DNA of 64,000 bases, taken from contig CP136061.1 of NCBI GenBank assembly GCA_032622095.1, positions 20,710,991 through 20,774,990 on the forward strand, written 5' to 3'. The notes under the pieces are model-generated. The model was not told where the DNA came from. It made no database searches and was given only the letters and a program-made list of their open reading frames with translations. How positions within the stretch are numbered: the stretch's first letter is position 1; each line of letters opens with the position of its first letter. The stretch is from Siphonodentalium dalli (Eukaryota > Mollusca > Scaphopoda > Gadilida > Siphonodentaliidae). Positions 1-12,135 of the stretch are shown here, piece after piece. Position numbers and translations under genes: made by a program.

Positions 1-152
1 AAAAATAATAACAACTGATGAAAAATTGTTAGGCCAATGCATTCTCTTATATATGCGAGGCGACCTATGGTTGACTCGCATATATAAGAGAATGCATTGG
101 CACAGGGTATATGGGTTGATACAAAAATCGGACCTGGCACTGAAAGGGTTAA
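1..152. mobile_element. Type A palindrome MITE, 5'-truncated by window edge
   Basis: Holds the ~67-bp palindrome (35-101) and the right end GGACCTGGCACTGAAAGGG followed by TTAA. The left end is outside the window. Confidence 0.8.
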
Positions 153-299
153 ACAATATTCATTTTCAGTCATTAAATTAATTGTTCATAATCAACAGAC
201 AATGTTATAGGGACCCACGGCACTCACAATGGGTAAATGTGCAAAAACATAAGTCTGTAAAAACATCACAAAGAAGTACATGGAGAAATAAATAAACTT

Positions 300-665
300 T
301 TATCTTTTATTCATTAATGATAGTTCTCCAATAACGAAATTTTGCGTGTTAAAACCATTGTTATGTAAACTAAACTGTTACAGTGATTTGTCAACAAACA
401 TCGCTAATCGTGTAGTAAGTTCAAATCTTTTTGTCTGAATATGATTTTCAGGTTGTTTTTCAATGATTTGACCTTTTCCAATGTTTACCGTCAAGTTTTT
501 ATTAAACTTTGTTATCTTATTGGACTAATTGGACTTTTATTGGTAATTTCACTGTAACAGTAATGATTACATAACAATAGTTTTGATAAGATAATTTTTT
601 TTATGCAAATTGTCGTCTTGTTAATGGAGAGTTATTAATGATGAAAATAAGAACAAAATCAATCT
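300..665. repeat. Interspersed repeat with diverged inverted ends
   Basis: The left part (attcattaatgatagttctcc) and right part (ggagagttattaatgatgaa) are inverted versions of each other. A related stretch lies at 31917-32100 (tcttattttcattattatta then actctccaatagc, aaattttgc). No coding potential. Confidence 0.4.
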
Positions 666-1284
666 ATTTTTGCATGTATTTGTAGTTTTACAGACTTTTA
701 TCAAATTTATGTTATATTGGATTAACACTTTGCCGGAACCCTATAGTGTAACATTCCAGGGTGCCAACTTTATATTATGTATTAAATATGTAGATAGCAC
801 CATATAACCACCCACAAACTCCAAAACCAGGCATGTATCAGCTTGGATCACATAAAAGCATGGCATAAACGCTCTACGAGATAAATTTTGACAAATACAA
901 TCTTACATGTGTGATCGTGCTAATTAAAAATTGATGTCTAATATTTAAATACATGAATTAACTCGTTATTCTTGAGTGCAGAATGTTAAGGGCTTTTGTG
1001 GATCTTATCATAAAATGCCAATTCAGATGGCACAACGGAGTTATGGGCCAATGCGTTAGTATAACCATACTTTCTGCCCAAATTAGTTTGCTTTATTACA
1101 GAGATGCAGTGGCACCACCCACCCCACATACATGTATATCTTTTGAGCTTCCTAAGATGGTTGAAATCATGATTACATCAAAGTACGAGATAACTCGTAG
1201 TGGCACCCTGGAATATAGTGTAGTACAAGATAACCTGTAGCCGGCACTCAACGCGTTAACCCACTTCGACGGCATCGAGTCCCT

Positions 1285-1635
1285 TTAACCCTTTCAGTGC
1301 CAGGGGCCGAACTCATCGGCCCTAATTTACGGTCTGTTACGTTTTTTTTTTTTATTTTTTTTTTTTTTAGATATTTTGGGTTGAATTTTTTTTGGGTATG
1401 CTATAGCGAATTTAAAACAAACTGGATAAAACCTTAGTGTTAAAGAATATAAGAAAAAGTTATTAAAATTGTAAAATATTGTAAAAAATAATAACAAATG
1501 ATGAAAAATTGTTAGGCCAATGCATTCTCTTATATATGCGAGGCGACCTATGGTCGACTCGCATATATAAGAGAATGCATTGGCACAGGGTATATGGGTT
1601 GATACCAAAATCGGACCTGGCACTGAAAGGCTTAA
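1285..1635. mobile_element. Type A palindrome MITE
   Basis: TTAA at both ends. Termini CCCTTTCAGTGCCAGG and CCTGGCACTGAAAGG. Contains short palindromes (gccgaactcatcggc) and one copy of the common palindrome at 1517-1583. AT-rich spacer of 'ttaaaattgtaaaatattg' type. Confidence 0.85.
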
Positions 1636-1660
1636 ATCTTTTTATCATTTCATTTCTTAC

Positions 1661-1692
1661 CTCTTCCTCTCCGACTTTGGAAGTAACACTAC
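1661..1692 (-). CDS. Possible AK9 exon near left edge
   Basis: 32 bp flanked by a very good acceptor (ttattattctcttacag) and donor (GAG|GTAAGA). Entered in phase 1, as the 7.2 kb exon requires, it reads G-S-V-T-S-K-V-G-E-E-E and leaves in phase 0. It is too short to prove by homology. It lies just outside a TTAA-flanked MITE that ends at 1635. Confidence 0.45.
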
Positions 1693-2501
1693 CTGTAAGA
1701 GAATAATAAATCTGTCAAACTCCAACCTAAATTGATAGACACCTATTTCCGCCTTCTATTAAACGACAAAATGTTTTTTTTTTAATAAATCTATGGACCT
1801 TATATATCAATAATTAAATATTATAACAAAATTCAACTCCACAGACAGAAATCATATGGCCATCCATATAATGTTTTACAAAAATTGAGACTATAATGTT
1901 CATCAAGCTATAGTGAGGGATAAACTTTTAGCATAAACTGAGTTTTATTCTTTTGGGTCTTAAATAAAAACTTTGTTTGAAAGCTTTAGAAAATTAGTGA
2001 ATGATTAATTAACATCTGAAAACTTTGGAAAATTAGTGACTTCTTTAATAAAATTATTATAGAGTTCCAGCTTGTGGGAAAATAAAATTAATTTATTGAA
2101 ATGGTGATCGATGAACATTTCCTAAGCTTCACCAGCAGATACATGGTTTATCCATCCACCTGTACAATGGTTTATCAAGTGCTGTATGAAGATACAAATT
2201 TTCTTCTGCAATTGAAAGATTTTTATAATAGAGATCAATTTGTACAGATGAAAATATGTTATGTATGTATATGTGTATATTGGAAATAAATTATCCTATC
2301 CTAATGATTATTATATAATTCTGCATGTTAGGATGAAAGGAAGATTAGCACTATGTTAATAAGCTAAAAATGAAATCATTGAATTGTAATTAACGCTTTA
2401 CAATTTGGATGTAGCTTCTCTAGCTTTATATTCTCTGAAAAAAATCCCAGTTTAATGAAATATAGGTTATGAATCCTAAAAACGATTCAAATAATTTAAT
2501 C

Positions 2502-2759
2502 TTAACCCTTTCATGATGGGAGCTGCGCTTGTACAGCATTAAAGATTTATGTGCCAGTGAATTCTCTTATATATGCAAGTCTCCCATAAGGAGCCTCACA
2601 TACATAAGAGAATGCACTAGCTTACAAGGTCAAGGTAAATATTGTTAGGCCATTGCATTCTCTTATGCAATGCTCCCTATGGGAGACTCACATATATAAG
2701 AATGCATTGGCACAGAGTTTTCACAAAATTTCAGGAAGCTCCAGTCATGGAAGGGTTAA
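2502..2759. mobile_element. Type C palindrome MITE
   Basis: TTAA-flanked. Termini CCCTTTCATGATGGGAGCTG and ...CATGGAAGGG. Holds two diverged palindromes (gagtctcccatagg / gaggctccctatggg variant), at about 2550-2615 and 2650-2712. Confidence 0.75.
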
Positions 2760-2789
2760 ATATGAACAATAGATATAAATGATTAAGAA

Positions 2790-2892
2790 CAGTGTTCACG
2801 CTGGACCGAAAAAAACTTTAGCCAAAAGTTTAGCCAAATGAAAATTTTATTAGCCAAATGAAAAAAACTTTAGCCAAATGTTTTTTGGCCAA

Positions 2893-2924
<32 letters not shown>

Positions 2925-3972
2925 AACCCGGGATTGTCCTTCTTAATGTCATTATTTTTTTGTTTTATATCAATATCTTTTTTTAAATCATTAAATATTT
3001 ATCCTTGCGAAAATATCAAAGTGACATCTGGAAACTAATAATTTAATATTGTTATGCCATTATCAAATTACAATCTGTCATAAAAGCATGCATATTATTT
3101 TGTCCGTATCGGTATTGACGACAAATAGCAACAAAATATCTGTCGTGATTCACATTTGGCTGATTAAGCTATTGTCTTACACTTGGTGCTCATAAACCTC
3201 GACCGACATAAATACAATGTCATCATAAACATGCATTGTGTGGGAGTCCCGTGAGTGACCAGACAGACAATGGGGGATTAGGGGATTAAATGTAAAATAA
3301 TAACCTTTTGCTGTTTCGTGCAGAATGACGTAATTTTTCTCCAGATTAAAACAGCCTGTTACGAACAAATTGCTTATATACCAGCGTCAATGTACACTTT
3401 ACAAAATATTGCTTTCTTCACATTGTCATGATTCAAGTTCAACCACGGTCGGTTTAATGTCCATGCGTCTTTGAATGTCCGTCTTGTGAAAACTAAAGAT
3501 GATTGCATATCACTGTGTGATCGCTTGGTTGATAGAGTTGTCGATCGGGTTTCCCTTTGTACTGTCCGCGATCGGGTTTCCCTTTGTACAGTCGGCAATA
3601 TATTCCCACTTTCGATATTTTCGGACTAGATCGTTCACATCACAGAATTGAAAACACACTTGCCAAAATTTATGTTAGATTTAGAAATAAAAATATGTTT
3701 ACTGTACACTAAATGTGAGAGCTTAATTACCTTTTGCTGTTACGGAACGATATTTCATAAGTACGAAACTAATGAAATACTTTCGTCTAACTTTGTCTTG
3801 AATGTCGATCTATTGAGCGCTTTTATGAATTAGCTTTCTGACTCCATGCTTTCAGTCTCCATTTGGGGTAAAAAAAAGCTTAGCCAAAAGTTTAGCCAAA
3901 TGAAATTTTTATTAGCCAAATTCGAAAAAGATTAGCCATTGGCTAATTTGGCTACCGACAGCGTGAACACTG
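2790..3972. mobile_element. hAT transposon relic with 8-bp target duplication
   Basis: ATTAAGAA at 2782-2789 and again at 3973-3980 flank inverted ends CAGTGTTCACGCTG and CAGCGTGAACACTG. An 8-bp duplication and a CAGTG end are hAT hallmarks. Inside each end, 'tagccaaa' is repeated several times (tagccaaaagtttagccaaa). A G31 tract lies at 2893-2923. A minus-strand remnant of the transposase N-terminus is at 3177-3598. Deleted internally. Confidence 0.85.
3177..3598 (-). pseudogene. Remnant of hAT transposase N-terminal zinc-finger region (TTF-like)
   Basis: The first frame (3374-3598) contains RTFKDAWTLNRPWLNLNHDN and KAIFCKVYIDAG, resembling the F-x-x-x-W-x-x-x-x-P-W-L...F-C-x-x-C pattern of TTF-type fingers in hAT proteins. 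The second Cys is already lost. A second frame (3177-3368) has FVTGCFNLEKNYVILHETAK, resembling the G-x-x-x-F-x-x-x-x-x-x-x-H-x-x-S/T-K part of the same finger. The frame is broken between them and the catalytic part is absent. Confidence 0.5.
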
Positions 3973-4576
3973 ATTAAGAATGATGTGGCAAGAAGAGATA
4001 AGCCCACCTCCTGGTACTAATGATGTGGCAAGCAGAGATAAGCTCACCTCCTGGTACTGGAACTGGAACTGGAACTGTCCGCGATCGGGTTTCCCTTTGT
4101 ACAGTCGGCAATATATTCCCACTTTCGATATTTTCGGACTAGATCGTTCACATCACAGAATTGAAAACACACTTGCCAAAATTTATGTTAGATTTAGAAA
4201 TAAAAATATGTTTACTGTACACTAAATGTGAGAGCTTAATTACCTTTTGCTGTTACGGAACGATATTTCATAAGTACGAAACTAATGAAATACTTTCGTC
4301 TAACTTTGTCTTGAATGTCGATCTATTGAGCGCTTTTATGAATTAGCTTTCTGACTCCATGCTTTCAGTCTCCATTTGGGGTAAAAAAAAGCTTAGCCAA
4401 AAGTTTAGCCAAATGAAATTTTTATTAGCCAAATTCGAAAAAGATTAGCCATTGGCTAATTTGGCTACCGACAGCGTGAACACTGATTAAGAATGATGTG
4501 GCAAGAAGAGATAAGCCCACCTCCTGGTACTAATGATGTGGCAAGCAGAGATAAGCTCACCTCCTGGTACTGGAAC
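3561..4576. repeat. Recent tandem duplication (503 bp, offset 513)
   Basis: 3561-4063 recurs at 4074-4576 without differences that I could see. The unit contains the last ~410 bp of the hAT element plus ~90 bp of right flank. At the junction 'ggaact' is present three times (4059-4076), against once in the outer copy. Confidence 0.92.
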
Positions 4577-4711
4577 ATGTTAAAAGGATCCTATGAAAGA
4601 CACCATTCAGATATGGGTAGCTAGACTGTTAGTATATACTAGCAACATTGGAACATGCGATTCTTTTATGGCAACAGTTTTTAAGTGAAAGACGTAGATA
4701 TTGCAGCGAGG

Positions 4712-4952
4712 TTAACCCTTTGAGTGCCAGGGGCCGATATTATCGGCCCTAAACCTACACAATAAGTCTGTTAAAGAATATAATAAAATATATTAAAATT
4801 GTAAAAAATTGTAAAAAAACAAAAATTGTTAAGCCAATGCATTCTCTTATATATGCGAGGCGACCTATGGTCGACTCGCATATATAAGAGAATGCATTGG
4901 CACAGGGTATATGGGTTGATACAAAAATCGGACCTGGCACTCAAAGGGTTAA
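4712..4952. mobile_element. Type A palindrome MITE
   Basis: TTAA-flanked. Termini CCCTTTGAGTGCCAGG and CCTGGCACTCAAAGGG. One copy of the common palindrome at about 4836-4902. Includes gccgatattatcggc. Confidence 0.85.
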
Positions 4953-6307
4953 TTAAGAAGCATATGCTGCAGGATTTAAGATGCTTAAAAAATTTAAGCA
5001 AAAAATTGAGTTTTGAACCTTAAAAAACCCCTTCAACTATCACAATCCAATAATTATTTCTCGTAACATTTTATACCCTTAATATTTCATAGGCATCACT
5101 CAATTTAAACTTAAAAATCCCATAACTTTTCCATGCTAAGTCCTACTCATACTGTTATTGGTTATTATTACCACTTTACAAGGTGTTCACTAGAGTATTA
5201 ACAGAGTTTTACTGGTACCATGAAATCTTATAATGCCTTGCAGTGGCTACCCGAGGCATTGAGCTGATAATAAAAGTGGCAGGTCGATTATGAAATTTTT
5301 GCTCAACAACAGCCCACAGCCTGCCACATTAATGATGACATCACAGACGTAATAACTGAAATTATCTCTCCAAAAGGTATGTCTGGAATCTCACACTTCA
5401 ATTTTTCATTTGTAAACCACAATTAATTGTCATGATTCAGATGGACAATTTGACAAATGTTTCAATAACAAATGGATTGCATTATAGACATGATATATTT
5501 TGGGTCATGGTACAGCAATGGTAATAATAAACATGAGTTTCTCAGGCATTACGGTACTGTTAGCGGCCCTTCTGCCTCGGGTCTTTGTTTCGGGCTGCTA
5601 ATAGGATGTCGGGCTGCTTATAAACCATAATACCCTCCAAAGTCATGTTATTGTTTTATCTGTCTCATGGTAAAGACAAAACACTTATATTAAGGGTGAT
5701 TTTTTTCCAAAACTTTTCCATAGTCATAGTGAGGTTAATAAATGATGCCATTTCCGGGACTTTTACAAGCAAGATGATAGTTTTTTTAATGTTTACAAAA
5801 GCATCGCTAGGGCATGGCAAAATAAGCCTGTGGTAATTCCAAAAAGGGTCATATCTCTGATAAAAATTGGCAGGCAAAACCCGAATTTGAACTTGACCTG
5901 TATTTTGTGCTATTAAACCCACATACCAAATTTCAGTCCATTCAGTTGAGACAATAGAAAGTTATTATCCCGAAATAAAAAAAGAACAGATGATACCAAT
6001 TAGCGGACAGGCAGACCAATAAAATTGGCGTATAAGAACTACCCAGGATTCAATTCTACCATACATGTACATGTATATGGTAGTGTCCCTCAGAAAAAAA
6101 CGTAGGCATGCCACATATCAACAACAGAAATCATGAATAATTCATTTCTAACATACTTCTAAGAAACATTCCTAGGTTTCTTTTTTCTGGCTACACATTA
6201 TAGGATATCTATGTCTATACAAATCTATAGTCTCAAGAGGCCATCATATATCCATCCCGTAATAGCACGTGTAAACTATATAAAGGCTACTCTAGCCATT
6301 GTATTAA
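4953..6307. other. AK9 intron or 3' intron DNA, no gene seen
   Basis: AT-rich. The part at 5820-6030 (cttgacctgtattttgtgct, accaaatttcagtccattca) is a dispersed repeat with a counterpart at 55590-55790. I see no exon with good splice sites. Confidence 0.5.
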
Positions 6308-6656
6308 TTAACCCTTTACCCAACAGAAGGGCCCTGTGCCAATGCAATCTCTTATATATGCGAGTCGACCATAGGTCGCCTCGCATATATAAGAGAATGC
6401 ATTGGCTTAACACATTAAAAATTATATTTTTTAGGCCAATGCATTCTCTTATATATGCGAGGCGACCTATGGTCGACTCGCATATATAAGAGAATGCATT
6501 GGCACAGGGCATAACTGTAACTATCACAATGTGGTCAAGGAGCCGGTTCCAATGATATCCATATTTGTATGGTTCTATTGAGACAGACCGAAGATATTTT
6601 AGGCTGTTGAAGCTTTATTTGGCCAGTTTTGGCCGTTTTGTTGGGTAAAGGGTTAA
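6308..6656. mobile_element. Type B palindrome MITE (two palindromes)
   Basis: TTAA-flanked. Termini CCCTTTACCCAACAGAAGG and GTTGGGTAAAGGG. Two copies of the common palindrome in mirror orientation (6340-6406 and 6440-6506), around an AT-rich spacer. Right half holds the conserved block cataactgtaactatcacaa and tgtggtcaaggagccgg. Confidence 0.88.
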
Positions 6657-7164
6657 GACATTTGAAATAGTAACTGTTGCTGAGAGCACAGATAAACACT
6701 TAGATTATTGTCAGATATTTTTTTTTAAATTGGGGGAAAAAAGAAGGATTTTATTCTCTTATTTTTTATCTTCAAAATTTGCACGGAAAAGTTTCTACGA
6801 ACTTGTGAATACAATTAACACCTACAAGATTACTAAATTGATAGCCTTGGAGTTATCATGCTCATGTCAGAAAATTGGAACCCTGAACACAATTTAGGAG
6901 GCACAACCTATGAAATACAATTCAGGCAGCACTGGTTTTCAAACTCATCCAAGATATTAATGAGTAGAAGGCAGTTCAAAGGCAAAAGTGGATAATGTTT
7001 GTTGAAGTTTATCAAACCAGATGTTGAGTTTGTTACACAATTCAAGAAATGTCGTAACAATCTAAAAAAAATTATCATGGCCTACAGGCTAACAGATATA
7101 GCAAAGGTGAATGCGGAGCTATAAGCTGGAATCTACATGCTACAGATGGTCATTAAAATTCAAC

Positions 7165-7245
7165 CTTCGGTATCATTTGAAGGGTCAACTGGGTCGGCTG
7201 TGACCTCCGATTTGACATCGGTTTTATCATCGTCATCATCATCAT
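7165..7245 (-). CDS. AK9: AK9 exon: Asp-run linker, phase 1-1
   Basis: 81 bp, 27 codons: DDDDDDDKTDVKSEVTADPV then DPSNDTE. Acceptor gtgtgattttcag|ATGA, donor gttgaa (weak). Same phase and start context as the 10.9 and 12.6 kb exons. Confidence 0.65.
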
Positions 7246-7914
7246 CTGAAAATCACACATACACAGTCAGGTGAAATCTCATCAATAGCATAAATAATCA
7301 AAAGATATTACTCATTATGCTATATGGCATAACGAGAATTCGGGAGGTCACACAAGATCACGTTTGTGGTGGCTTTGGTGATCGGAAATGATTTTCAGAA
7401 TAAATTACAATGAAAATTATCGTCAAAAATTGACAGTATCTTGTAATAGTTGGCATGCAGATACATAGGTTGGCCTGTACTTGTTCAAGAATTAGTATAA
7501 TGTTTTATTCATGAAAATTGAAAAGTTATAATATCATGCCAATCAAATGTGAAAGAAGATGTTTATTTACATTTGTGATGACGCGTGCTGGGGAATTTCA
7601 GTTCAAACCAGGCATCACCATATATGAAATTGGAGCCGGAGAAAATCGAAATCTAATAGATCTGAGCTTTGAAGGGTGGGTTCCTTGGCTCAAATCAAAT
7701 ATATTTTACCCAAGAAGCTGAAGAACTAGTAATTTAGGGGAAATTAGATAGGGCATCTTTTTTTTAAAAGCCAAAAGTCACAAAATCACAACATAGTAAC
7801 ACATAATAAATGTAAAACTCTATAGAAGCTGAATTAAAGGTGAAAGGTCAAACACAAGACATATTAACACATAATTAATGTAAAACGCTATGGGAGCTGA
7901 ATAAAAGGTCCAGG

Positions 7915-8320
7915 ACTCAAAATATGGTGCTTGACATTTGCAGAATGAGGTCCACAGAGAGCGAATTTAGTGACGCTACCCGACACAGTGGGCTAGCATC
8001 ACTAAATTCACCCTCTGGGGACCTCATTCTTTATTATCAAATTATCTATTAAGTTTATTTAGAAAGTTTCTTTTTTAGTTTAGTTTTTCTATATCTCCAA
8101 ACTGGCAGACACAATGCATAATCAAGGTGCCCAATGGGTGCACATCACCATCTGGGAACTTAACTCTGTGTCTAGGTCTCCCATAGCAGATGAGGCCATG
8201 CATTTTACAGCCCCTAGAAAATTTATTTGGTGATCGATGCTAGCCCACTGTGCTGGGTATCGTCACTAAATTCCCCCTTTGGGGACCTCATTCTTCAAAC
8301 TTCCAGCACCATATTTTGAG
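7915..8320. mobile_element. 'GAATGAGGTCC' palindrome element
   Basis: Ends CTCAAAATATGGTGC and GCACCATATTTTGAG. Inside are two palindromes of the type GCAGAATGAGGTCC..ACAGAGAGCGAATTTAGTGA against TCACTAAATTCACCCTCTGG. Same family as the elements at 13.5, 20.8, 22.8, 32.4, 49.3 and 57.9 kb. Confidence 0.7.
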
Positions 8321-8330
8321 GTCCGTAAAG

Positions 8331-8613
8331 GTCAAAATCACAACATAGTAACATAATATAATTATAAAACTCTATAGAGCGTGAATAATTAAATCACAAC
8401 ATAGTAACATAATATAATTATAAAACTCTATAGAGCGTGAATAATTAAATCACAACAAAGTAACATAATATAATTATAAAACTCTAGAGCGTGAATAATT
8501 AAAATCACAACATAGTAACATAATATAATTATAAAACTCTATAGAGCGTGAATAATTAAATCACAACAAAGTAACATAATATAATTATAAAACTATAGAG
8601 CGTGAATAATTAA
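8331..8613. repeat. Tandem repeat, ~60-bp unit, about 5 copies
   Basis: The unit contains aatcacaacatagtaacata, atataattataaaactctat, agagcgtgaataatt. Two shorter related units precede it near 7780-7900 (cacaacatagtaacacataa). Confidence 0.9.
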
Positions 8614-8773
8614 AAGTTAGATAGCTGAAAAACAAATGGTATGATTGATTCAGCTAAAACTCAACATTAAAAGTTATATGAAAACTAAAATGCTAACTCA
8701 GTCATGTATACCTGTGCTAACTTAACAGCTAATAGTATGGTACAAAATAGGGTGTGATTGTGTTGAAAAAAAA

Positions 8774-8920
8774 TTAACTCTTTTGATGCCACACGGCACC
8801 ACAACAGGAAGTCCCTGTGCCATATGATATTAGAATTAGCTGGAAATTTTTCACAATTATGCCTGTTTAGTGTCAACCGGATATTTTGCAATAATGCATG
8901 TTTGGCATCAAAAGAGTTAT
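8774..8920. mobile_element. Short MITE with TTAACTCTTTTGATGCC ends
   Basis: Inverted ends TTAACTCTTTTGATGCCA and TGGCATCAAAAGAGTTA, 147 bp. A related design (TCAACTCTTTTAGTGCCA) is at 18003-18339. Confidence 0.65.
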
Positions 8921-9011
8921 TTAGGCTTAGAATAATATTATGTATGTTTGACTAAGAGTGACCCTAGAGTGATTTGTTCTAATTGATATTTCTCAGAGAA
9001 ATTTCACCAAA

Positions 9012-9364
9012 TTAACCCTTTGGCGAGTAGAATGACGTATAATTATGTCGTCTATCGGTTGAGGAGTAGAACGACATATATGTCGTTTCAGGAAGTGTTA
9101 TTTTATGTAGACATAACTTCAATAAATCATATGATTTATAAATGATTTGTATAGGACTTATTTTGATTAACATAATGTCCCGAATGTATAAGTGCAAATG
9201 ATTACTAGTATGATAACATAAGTTTAAAAAAAATGCACATAAATTAAAACAAATTATTGGACACTTTTGACCCAGACTTGTTAATAATTATTGCTATGAC
9301 GTTGACGTTAAATTTACTCATGACGTCATGTATATGATAGTAAAGATACTCTCCAAAGGGTTAA
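9012..9364. mobile_element. TTAA-flanked MITE with CCCTTTGGCGAGTAG end
   Basis: TTAACCCTTTGG on the left and CCAAAGGGTTAA on the right. Rich in acgacatatatgtcgt and tgacgtcatg palindromes. Lacks the common 67-bp palindrome. Confidence 0.65.
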
Positions 9365-9798
9365 ATACATAGATGTTTGTTTATTTAGTCAGGGGTTTGT
9401 TTCTTTAGTCTGGGATTAACGTCATTTCAGCTGCCAGGCACCATATCCCAATGAGTAGATGTTAAGAAGAGTTGAAATAATTTAGTACTAATTTAAGAAA
9501 ATAATTTATCAGGTAGGTAAAGCCACATGGCATCGGAATAGGTTGATAAATATCTGAAATACTTGTCCCAGAAAAGTAAAATTTTGAACATGATAATCGG
9601 TCTACGAGCCATTGCAGCCCCATTTGTATTCAATGAAATTCTGAAAACGGAATAATGTGTGACTGTCTGAAAGAAACAAAACACATTTTTTCAGCACTAT
9701 ATCGACAAGTTTGTTTGGGAAAACTTCCGCTTATGTTTTGAGATATCAATTACCAAATTGTGTATACATAATTTTGGGGTTTGAACGAGTCATGTCTG

Positions 9799-10243
9799 TT
9801 TATCCCTTTCAGTGCCAGGTCCGATTTTTGTATCAACCCATATACCCTGTGCCAATGCATTCTCTTATATATGCGAGTCGACCATAGGTCGCCTCGCATA
9901 TATAAGAGAATGCATTGGCCTAACAATTTTTCATCATTTGTTATTATTTATTACAATTTTTTACAATTTTAATAATTTTTTCTTATATTCTTTAACAGAC
10001 TTATTTTGTAGGTTTAGTGCCAGGGAATCTTACGTTTTTCATGGGCATCAAAATTATTACTATGAATACTTGGTGATTGTTTTGAGTTATAACATACCCC
10101 TAAGGTTTTATCCAGTTTGTTTTTAAATTCGCTATAGCACGCTTAAGCATACCCAAAAACAATTCAACCCAAAAAAAAATAATCAATTTTACAGACCGTA
10201 AATTAGGGCCGATGAGATCAGCCCCTGGCACTGAAAGGGTTAA
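9799..10243. mobile_element. Type A palindrome MITE, inverted copy of the 1.3-kb one
   Basis: Termini CCCTTTCAGTGCCAGG and CCTGGCACTGAAAGGG. The left outer TTAA is changed to TTAT; the right one is intact. One palindrome at 9853-9919. The right half repeats, inverted, the internal sequence of the element at 1285-1635. Confidence 0.82.
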
Positions 10244-10849
10244 CAAGCCTCCCACAGTTCAAAAATTCAAGGCCATTCGGGGCTAATTCACAACAATTTT
10301 CAAGGGAATAATGTAGCAATATTCAAAGTTAATCTTAGCTTTCAATGCCCATGGAAACTCTGGTTACACACCAACAGTTATAATAATCACATTTAATTTA
10401 ATATTCAGTAGTTGACTAGATGAATAATGATATTTTGCATTTAAATTGCATCTCAAAACACTTTCTATTTTTCTATTTAAGATACAATAATTTTTTTCGT
10501 CCCGACAAACTAACCCAGCTAAAATTTTCAAATGTCATTACTTATGGTATTTTAATTCATGATTTGCTAGTTTTCACATTTCCTTTTTGCGTATAGTTGC
10601 GAAATTTCATGGAACAAGACAAAACAACTTCATGTCTCAAAACTAAATCTTATTTGAACCTCATGAAGCATTATAAATCATTGTGGTTGATGGCAACATA
10701 GTGTGACACTGACGGCTCGGATTATATATTCAACCGAGTCGCAGAGTATTTCATGATTTTGTTGTTAATTTAAGCGTTATGCAATGTTAGCAGGGTAGGA
10801 AAAATATTGGTATTATGGCAAAGATTACTACTGTCAAGATTAGTTAAAC

Positions 10850-10987
10850 CTTTCACGGATGATTCAATATCTTGGTCAAGTTGCTCCGTTTGTTCGGGTT
10901 CAACTTTGTCCAGTTCAGCTGAATCTGGGCCAATATTTTCCAACTCCTCAGGTTTGGGGAGTTCAGAGTCATTTTTGTTCTCTTCAT
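10850..10987 (-). CDS. AK9: AK9 exon: acidic linker, phase 1-1
   Basis: 138 bp, 46 codons: DEENKNDSELPKPEELENIG, PDSAELDKVEPEQTEQLDQD, IESSVK. Acceptor ggtattcatag|ATGA, donor gtttaa (weak). The plus strand is also open over this stretch (a Ser-rich frame), but that is the shadow of the acidic frame. Confidence 0.68.
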
Positions 10988-11343
10988 CTATGAATACCAG
11001 ATGTAAATGAGATAAATTTGTCTGCTGATATTGTTTAGCAGAGAAACACTAAATCCTCTAGTATACCAAACTAAGTAATATACATGAAAAACAAATTTTG
11101 TGACTATCTTTTTTATAGTGAAAATGTTGAAAAGTGCAATAACAAATAACTGAAAAGCTATTCGGTACGGTAAATAAATCATATCTCAGAATGAGTGAAT
11201 GCATATCGATAATGCTGACAGATAGGAGAAGGGGGGATGGGGGGGATTTGGCAGCAATTAAATACTCATGCAAATATTTAGAGCAAAGAATACTGACAAG
11301 TAGACAGGAGGGATGGGAATCATATCAGAATTACTAATTGTCC

Positions 11344-12135
11344 CTAACCCTTTCAATACTAAATGGATTCTCCCACTCAGTTATAAAAGTTACACATTGG
11401 GATGGTCCACTATTAATTTGGAGGGATCATAATGATATATGAGCAGACGACAGCCAGACAAAATGATAACACAAGTGTAGAACAATTTATAATCATTGGT
11501 GGGAAATGTTTAGATAATAAGTTCAACAAACAACCTCGTTTGTTGAACTTATTATGTGAACATTCCTAATAAGGGAACTACAGTAGTGCTCTAATAATCG
11601 ACTCCTTAACCACAGCAGAATTATGGGTAATTTTTCAGGATTTAGTCGGAAATATGGCTTGTTGCCATTCATCGGAAAGCTCTCGGGGAGCAATTTTACC
11701 TTGAATTGACCATTTTCAAGGTCAAGGTCAGGTCGGGGTCACGATTTGACCCGTCCAATACACTCCCCGGACAAAAGTATCCCTAGGTATCAAATTTCGT
11801 CAAAATCCTGTCGAAAGGCGCGATTTTGACCTTGAATTGACCATTTTGAAGGTCAAGGTCAGGTTGGGGTCACGATTTGACCCGTCCAAAACACGCCCCG
11901 GACAAAAGTACATCAAGGTATCAAATTTCGTCAAAATCCATCTGGCAGTTTTCCCGGCCATTGCTAACAGACATGCAGACAAACAGACAGTCCCAAAATA
12001 TATATTAGAATTTCGTCGAAATCCATCTGGCAGTTTTCCCGGCCATTGCTAACAGACAGACAAACAGGCATGCAGGTCCCAAAATATATATTAGATAACT
12101 GAATGGAAAAACCTATTTTGTATAGAAAGGGTTAA
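11344..12135. mobile_element. 'Type T' MITE carrying a nested dispersed repeat
   Basis: Ends CTAACCCTTTCAATACTAAA and ATAGAAAGGGTTAA; the next inner parts ggattctcccactcagttat and ataactgaatggaaaaacc are inverted copies. It is interrupted from about 11575 by a repeat with two ~128-bp units of the 'gaccttgaattgaccatttt' type and 'ccatctggcagttttcccgg' units. A relative of the inserted piece is at 30975-31103. Confidence 0.65.

Noticed and set aside
1517-1583. The common palindrome as a microRNA precursor
   Set aside because: About 30 near-identical copies within transposon-like borders; almost perfect pairing with a tiny loop is MITE-like. siRNA production remains possible.
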